Below are positions 59,342 to 64,000 of a stretch of 64,000 nucleotides of DNA, piece by piece. The notes beneath the pieces were generated by a model. It was given only the letters and a program-made list of their open reading frames with translations. It made no database searches and had not been told where the DNA came from. Position 1 is the first letter of the stretch; every line of letters begins with the position of its first letter. The position numbers were made by a program, and so were the translations under genes. The stretch is from JAGVSZ01 sp963747775 (GTDB taxonomy: Bacteria; Pseudomonadota; Gammaproteobacteria; Burkholderiales; SG8-39), in contig CAVVGT010000018.1 in the NCBI GenBank assembly GCA_963747775.1, positions 1 through 64,000 on the forward strand, read 5' to 3'.

Positions 59342-62248
59342 CTAACCGCAGCTTCCCACCGCCCCGCACGCCGTACAGAAGTCGCAGCCGTCCTTCTTGA
59401 TGACGGTGTAGTTGCCGCACTCGGTGCACAGGGCGCCCTGCATGACCTTGGGCGAGCCGTTGTCGCGCGGCGCCTCGAGGATGCCCATCTCCCGCCGCGG
59501 GTAGCCGTGCTCGTCGAGCACGCCGAGCATCGCATAGCGGTGGATGATGAGCCGCGCGAGGTAAGCCACCGTCGAGGGCCAGGTCTGCTGCTTGCGCTCC
59601 CCGGGCACGAAGGCGAGGAAGTCGCCGAGCGGTTCCGAGTAGTTGACGAGCTTGCGCAGCTTCATTCCGATCCAGGCCGGGTCGATCACGCGCATATCGA
59701 GCGAGAGCAGTCGCGCCAACCCGTCCAGCGCGCGCGGGTAGAAACCCGAGAGGAACATCGCGTATGGACGCGTGACGCCGTCGGGCATCATGATCTCCTT
59801 CAAGCCGAGCACGAAGTCCTCGCCGGAGGCGGGGTTGCGCACGTCGACGGTCCAGGAGAGCGTGCCGTCGGTGCCGGTCTTCGGCTCCTCGACGGCGAAC
59901 ATCGCATCCAGCACCGGGTGCGGCCGGCCTTCGGGCGACAGCAGGTCCGGTGCGCCGGCCTCGTCGAGCGCGCCGAGCTGCTCGCAGCGCCAGCGGATCG
60001 CCTGGGCCACGCCGGCGGCGACGCTCGGGACGAGCCGCTTCTCGCCGTGCGGCGGGAAAGGCAGCTCGAACGACTGCTCGCCGGGCGTCTTCGACAGCAC
60101 TTCGAGCTTCAGCGCGAGCCACGCACGGTCGTTCGCGCGCATGTCCATCGACAGGGTCTTCGCGACCGCGCCGAGGCCGCGCGGCTGCTCGGCGCCGTTC
60201 ACCCAGGCCTCGAACGGGAACGCGCGCCCTTCCTCTTCCACATGCCCGACGAACAGCGCGAAATCGCCGCCGGGGTGCTGGATCATGTACGTCCACGCGA
60301 GGTTGCCGGCGGGCAGCGCGGGCCGGCCGGGCCACACCAGCGAGGCGAGCACCGGCGCCGGCAGGGTCTTGATCGCGAGGCGGCGGTTCGCGCCGGCGAT
60401 CGCCACGTCCTGCGGGCCGCGCTTCTCGCCCTCGGCCTTCGGCTTTGCGTCGACCGACAGCACCGCACCGAGCACCTTGTTCGGCCGATAGGTCGCGAGG
60501 CCCTTCAGGCCCGCACGCCACGCGGAGAGGTAGAGATCCTCGAACTCGCCGTACGGATAGTCCTCCGGCACGTTGACCGTCTTCGAGATGCTCGTGTCGA
60601 CGAAGGGCGCGACCGCCGCGACCACCTCCTTGTGCGCCTGCGCCGAGATCTCGAGCGCGGTCACGAAATAGGGCGGGAGGGCGCGCACGTCGCCGCCGAG
60701 ATGGCGGTACAGCCGCCACGCGTAGTCCTCGACCTGGTAGTCTTTCCACGTGCCGTCGGGCATGCGCTTGCGGCGCGAGTAGGTCCAAGAGAACGGCGGC
60801 TCGATGCCGTTCGAGGCGTTGTCGGCAAACGCGAGGCTGATCGTGCCGGTCGGCGCGATCGAGAGCAGGTGCGAGTTGCGGAGGCCGTACTGGCGGATCT
60901 TCTGCTTGATCTCGGCCGGCAGCCGCGACGCGAAGTTTCCGCCCGCGAGATAAAGGTCGGCGTTGAACAGCGGGAACGCACCGCGCTCGCGCGCGAGCTC
61001 GATCGAGGCGAGATACGCGCGGTCGCGCATGGATTCCGCGATGCGCGCGGCCATCTGGCACGCGTCCGCCGTGTCGTAGCGCAGGCGCAGCATGATCAGC
61101 GCGTCGCCCAGCCCGGTGAAGCCGAGGCCGACGCGGCGCTTGGCCATGGCCTCGTCCTTCTGGTTCTTGAGCGGCCACGGTGTCGCGTCGAGCACGTTGT
61201 CGAGCATGCGGATCGAGGTCTCGACGACCTTGCCGAACGCGGCGAAGTCGAACTCCGCCTCGGCCATGAACGGGGACTTGACGAACTTCACCAGATTGAT
61301 CGAGCCGAGGTCGCAGCAGCCGTACGGCGGGAGCGGCTGCTCGGCGCACGGGTTCGTCGCCTCGATGGTCTCGCAGTAGTAGAGGTTGTTGTCCTTGTTG
61401 ATGCGATCGAGGAACAGGATGCCCGGCTCGGCGTGGTCGTACGTCGAGCGCATGATCTGGTCCCACAGGTCGCGGGCGCGCACCTTGCGGTACACCCACA
61501 GCCCGTCGGCGCGCTGGTAGGCGCCTTCGGCCTTGGTGTCCTGCGACGGCTCGGCCTTGTGCACCAGCTCGAACGCCGCGTCGGCCTCCACCGCGCGCAT
61601 GAACTCGTCGGTCACGCCGACCGAGACGTTGAAGTTGGTCAGCTCGCCCTGGTCCTTGGCGTGGATGAACACCTCCACGTCCGGGTGGTCGCAGCGGAGC
61701 ACGCCCATCTGCGCGCCGCGGCGCGAGCCGGCCGACTCGACGGTCTCGCACGACTCGTCGAACACCTGCATGTAGGAGACCGGACCGCTCGCGCGCGACA
61801 TCGTCCCGCGCACCAGCGCACCGTGTGGCCGGATCGACGAGAAGTCGTAGCCGACGCCGCCGCCGCGGCGCATGGTCTCGGCGGCCTCCGCCAGCGCGGT
61901 GTAGATGCCGGGGCGCCCGTCGACCAATTCGGTGATCGAGTCGCCCACCGGCTGCACGAAGCAGTTGATCAGCGTCGCGGTGAGCGAAGTGCCCGCCGCC
62001 GAGTTGATGCGGCCCGCGGGCACGAACCCGCGCTCCTGCGCCTCGAGGAACTTCGCCTCCCAGAGCGCGCGCTTGTCCTCGGTCTCGACCGCCGCGAGCG
62101 CCCGGGCGACGCGGCGGCGGACGTCGGTCGCCGTGCGCTCGGTTCCCTTCGCGTACTTCTCCAGCAGAACCTCCTCCCCGATCTCCTGCTCAGGCAGGGT
62201 GGCGACGCTGGCCTTGATGGATTCCTTTGTTATTTCAGTTGGTTGCAT
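59342..62248 (-). CDS. nrdJ: Adenosylcobalamin-dependent ribonucleotide reductase, class II (NrdJ)
   Basis: 968 residues. Reduces ribonucleotides to deoxyribonucleotides without oxygen, using B12. Active-site cysteine C96 (LINCFVQP), NPCAE at 299-303 in ATNPCAEQPLPPYGCC, and LSIAPTGTISLAFADNASNG. The C-terminal part has a repeated TSCPD-like segment and a zinc-ribbon tail (CTECGN, CDFCTACG). Full length. No B12 riboswitch was seen upstream. Confidence 0.95.
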   Translation of the reverse strand: MQPTEITKESIKASVATLPEQEIGEEVLLEKYAKGTERTATDVRRRVARALAAVETEDKRALWEAKFLEAQERGFVPAGRINSAAGTSLTATLINCFVQPVGDSITELVDGRPGIYTALAEAAETMRRGGGVGYDFSSIRPHGALVRGTMSRASGPVSYMQVFDESCETVESAGSRRGAQMGVLRCDHPDVEVFIHAKDQGELTNFNVSVGVTDEFMRAVEADAAFELVHKAEPSQDTKAEGAYQRADGLWVYRKVRARDLWDQIMRSTYDHAEPGILFLDRINKDNNLYYCETIEATNPCAEQPLPPYGCCDLGSINLVKFVKSPFMAEAEFDFAAFGKVVETSIRMLDNVLDATPWPLKNQKDEAMAKRRVGLGFTGLGDALIMLRLRYDTADACQMAARIAESMRDRAYLASIELARERGAFPLFNADLYLAGGNFASRLPAEIKQKIRQYGLRNSHLLSIAPTGTISLAFADNASNGIEPPFSWTYSRRKRMPDGTWKDYQVEDYAWRLYRHLGGDVRALPPYFVTALEISAQAHKEVVAAVAPFVDTSISKTVNVPEDYPYGEFEDLYLSAWRAGLKGLATYRPNKVLGAVLSVDAKPKAEGEKRGPQDVAIAGANRRLAIKTLPAPVLASLVWPGRPALPAGNLAWTYMIQHPGGDFALFVGHVEEEGRAFPFEAWVNGAEQPRGLGAVAKTLSMDMRANDRAWLALKLEVLSKTPGEQSFELPFPPHGEKRLVPSVAAGVAQAIRWRCEQLGALDEAGAPDLLSPEGRPHPVLDAMFAVEEPKTGTDGTLSWTVDVRNPASGEDFVLGLKEIMMPDGVTRPYAMFLSGFYPRALDGLARLLSLDMRVIDPAWIGMKLRKLVNYSEPLGDFLAFVPGERKQQTWPSTVAYLARLIIHRYAMLGVLDEHGYPRREMGILEAPRDNGSPKVMQGALCTECGNYTVIKKDGCDFCTACGAVGSCG

Positions 62249-62595
62249 GATTATTCCTGTTGTGTGCGGGTGACCGGAAACGAGCGGAAAAGGATACGCC
62301 GCTTCGCGAGCCGCGGCACCTTCCTCCGACTGACGCCGAATATTGCAGCCCTCGGTGGTTCATGACGTGAGCCACATCAAATACATCGACCCTGACAGTT
62401 AAGGTATCGCTTTAACTACGGGAACGCCAGCGTCATGAAAATCCCGCCAGATTCAAGGCCCTAGATCTAGTGGTCGAAGGGAACCCAACCGCAACCTATC
62501 GTGGTCGGGATGTGAAGTTTGTCACAGTCGCGCGCGGCGCGCGATTCGGGGCAGAATCGGCCGGACGGCCTCGAGGCCGGGGAGGAACGAACGCC
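62249..62595. promoter_or_regulatory. Divergent control region between nrdJ and msrA
   Basis: About 347 bp, AT-richer than its surroundings. It holds a dyad GTTAA-N9-TTAAC (62398-62416) and, on the minus strand, a half-match TTGATGTGG to an FNR-type site. I found no B12-box or NrdR-box pair. Promoters of nrdJ and msrA should lie here. Confidence 0.45.
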
Positions 62596-63270
62596 ATGGC
62601 GCGATGGTCTCTATTCTCGTTCTGGCGCAAGGATCGCGGCGCGCCCGCGACCAACGAACCGAGCCAGACTCACCCAGGAGCCACAGCGATGACCGCCCGC
62701 GCCATTCCTCCCACCGAAGTCCCCGCCGGCAAGGAGGTCGCTACGCTCGGCGGCGGCTGCTTCTGGTGCCTCGAGGCGGTCTACGACGATCTCACCGGCG
62801 TCGAGACGGTCGAGTCCGGCTACATGGGTGGCCGATCGCAGGCGCCGACGTACGAGGAGGTATGCGGCGGCGACAGCGGCCACGCCGAGGTCGTGCGCGT
62901 GACCTTCGACCCGGCGAAGATCTCGTACCGCGACATCCTCGACGTGTTCTTCGTCATCCACGATCCGACGACGCCGAACCGGCAGGGCAACGACGTGGGC
63001 ACGCAATACCGCTCCGCGATTTTTTACCACTCGCCCGAGCAGAAGAAGGTCGCCGCGGAAGCGATCGCGCACCTCCAGGCGGAGAAGGTCTACGACGACC
63101 CGATCGTGACCGAGGTGACGCCGGCGGTCGACTTCTGGATGGCCGAGCGCTATCACCAGGAATACTTCGCGAACAATCCCTACCAGCCGTACTGCATGTG
63201 GGTCGTCGCGCCCAAGGTGCAGAAGTTCCGCAAGCAGTTTCTCGCCAAGGCCAAGAAAGCCGCCGGCTGA
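62596..63270 (+). CDS. msrA: Peptide methionine (S)-S-oxide reductase (MsrA)
   Basis: 224 residues from ATG 62596 (GGAGGA upstream), or 193 from ATG 62689 (AGGAG upstream). Repairs oxidised methionine. Catalytic GGGCFWC, then ESGYMGGRSQAPTYEEVCGG, GHAEVVRVTFDPAKISY and GTQYRSAIFYHSPEQ. The extra N-terminus from the first ATG is not family-like, so the shorter form may be the main product. Confidence 0.94.
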   Translation: MARWSLFSFWRKDRGAPATNEPSQTHPGATAMTARAIPPTEVPAGKEVATLGGGCFWCLEAVYDDLTGVETVESGYMGGRSQAPTYEEVCGGDSGHAEVVRVTFDPAKISYRDILDVFFVIHDPTTPNRQGNDVGTQYRSAIFYHSPEQKKVAAEAIAHLQAEKVYDDPIVTEVTPAVDFWMAERYHQEYFANNPYQPYCMWVVAPKVQKFRKQFLAKAKKAAG

Positions 63271-63287
63271 ACGGCTCGCGCGCGGCG

Positions 63288-63950
63288 ATGAAGGCGCGCC
63301 GTCTCCACGAGTGGGACCTCGCGCCCAAGGAAGCGATCGCGCTTCAAACCGCGCTGCGCGGACGCGTCGTGCGCGAGGACCGGATCGGCGCGGTGCGGCG
63401 CGTGGCCGGCGTCGACGTCGGATTCGAGGAGGACGGCCGGATCACGCGCGCGGCGGTGGCGGTGCTCGATTTCCCGGGACTCGCGCTGGTCGAGCGCGCC
63501 GTGGTCCGCGTGCCGACGAGGTTTCCCTACGTTCCCGGGCTGCTCTCGTTCCGGGAAGCGCCGGCGGTGCTCGCCGCGTTCGAGCAGGTGACTCGAGCGC
63601 CCGATCTGATCCTGTACGACGGCCAGGGCATCGCGCACCCGCGCCGCTTCGGGATCGCCAGCCATGTCGGGCTGCTGCTCGATTGTCCGTCGATCGGCGT
63701 CGCGAAGACGCGGCTCGTCGGCGTGCATCGAGCGCCCGCGAACCGCCGTGGTGCATGGACGCCCCTTCGCGAGGCAGGCGAGCTAATCGGGGCGGTGCTC
63801 CGCACTCGCGCGGGCGTGAAGCCGCTGTACGTTTCGATCGGCCATCGCGTGAGCCTCGAGACCGCGGTACGCTGGACCCTGGCTTGCGCGACGCGATACC
63901 GCCTGCCCGAGACGACGCGCTGGGCGCACCGGCTCGCGTCGGGCCGCTAG
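63288..63950 (+). CDS. nfi: Endonuclease V (deoxyinosine 3'-endonuclease)
   Basis: 220 residues. Cuts near deaminated adenine (inosine) in DNA. Signatures: VAGVDVGFEEDGRITRAAV, FPYVPGLLSFREAPAVLAAF, LILYDGQGIAHPRRFGIASH and SIGVAKTRLVG. Begins 17 bp after msrA and is probably co-transcribed. The remaining 50 bp of the window show nothing. Confidence 0.94.
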   Translation: MKARRLHEWDLAPKEAIALQTALRGRVVREDRIGAVRRVAGVDVGFEEDGRITRAAVAVLDFPGLALVERAVVRVPTRFPYVPGLLSFREAPAVLAAFEQVTRAPDLILYDGQGIAHPRRFGIASHVGLLLDCPSIGVAKTRLVGVHRAPANRRGAWTPLREAGELIGAVLRTRAGVKPLYVSIGHRVSLETAVRWTLACATRYRLPETTRWAHRLASGR

Positions 63951-64000
63951 ACGGGTCGTGGCGGCCGGACCGCCCGCGGAGAGATGCGCGCGGAACGGTT

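Noticed and set aside
59507..62365. 952-residue open frame on the plus strand
   Set aside because: It lies opposite the clearly real nrdJ; GC-rich DNA gives long open antisense frames.
62249..62480. Cobalamin riboswitch upstream of nrdJ
   Set aside because: No B12-box or matching stem pattern could be recognised by eye.

Overview
The window is high-GC, densely coded DNA from a methylotrophic proteobacterium. It is most likely a betaproteobacterium of the Burkholderiales: it carries a Bug-type tripartite-tricarboxylate receptor, DUF2917 proteins, and a xoxF/H4MPT gene set like that of Burkholderiales methylotrophs. The taxonomic call is inference. No rRNA, tRNA, CRISPR array, insertion sequence or phage gene was found.

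Region 1 (1-10.1 kb). A minus-strand operon pqqA-pqqB-pqqC-pqqD-pqqE makes the cofactor PQQ. It continues into a fused ABC transporter and a Tat-exported multicopper oxidase cut by the left edge. A prolyl aminopeptidase and a NarL-type kinase/regulator pair follow.

Region 2 (10.2-29.3 kb). This is a nearly complete block for tetrahydromethanopterin (H4MPT)/methylofuran-linked formaldehyde oxidation. Enzymes: fae, mtdB, mch and fhcABCD. Cofactor genes: beta-RFAP synthase, FolB, a DHPS-like protein, a DmrB-like flavoprotein, two ATP-grasp ligases, CitG-like, HisA-like, DUF447, and mfnB, mfnD, mfnE and mfnF. Stop/start overlaps (ATGA, GTGA, TGATG) are common, so the genes are read as coupled operons. 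fhcB is broken in frame twice.

Region 3 (29.4-40.0 kb). This is a lanthanide-type methanol oxidation module: an AcoR-like regulator, a SoxYZ-like carrier with two metallo-beta-lactamase-fold partners (one with its metal ligands lost), a small exported Cys protein, a pterin dehydratase, then xoxF-xoxG-xoxJ, an exported protein of unknown function and folP. XoxF is the only methanol dehydrogenase seen. Methanol oxidised by XoxF with PQQ from region 1 gives formaldehyde, which Fae and the H4MPT enzymes of region 2 take to formate.

Region 4 (40.2-50.3 kb). Mixed metabolic and regulatory genes: cytochrome b561, a divergent LuxR/TetR pair with a repeat-rich operator, cupins, a VOC protein, an FMN split-barrel protein, a Bug receptor, a cytochrome c, a DMT exporter, GNAT and DUF2917 proteins, an orphan HigA and a lipoprotein.

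Region 5 (50.5-59.3 kb). A probable stress locus: GNAT, ferritin-like, HMA-like, DUF2917 and OsmC proteins beside an OmpR-type regulator and a seven-PAS hybrid kinase. A GTGTAACCG-type motif recurs at three intergenic sites here.

Region 6 (59.3-64 kb). A B12-dependent ribonucleotide reductase, MsrA and endonuclease V.

Several reading frames (multicopper oxidase, fhcB, the DUF3455 lipoprotein) carry single-base frame slips. Sequencing or assembly indels are the simplest explanation, but real mutations cannot be excluded from the sequence alone.
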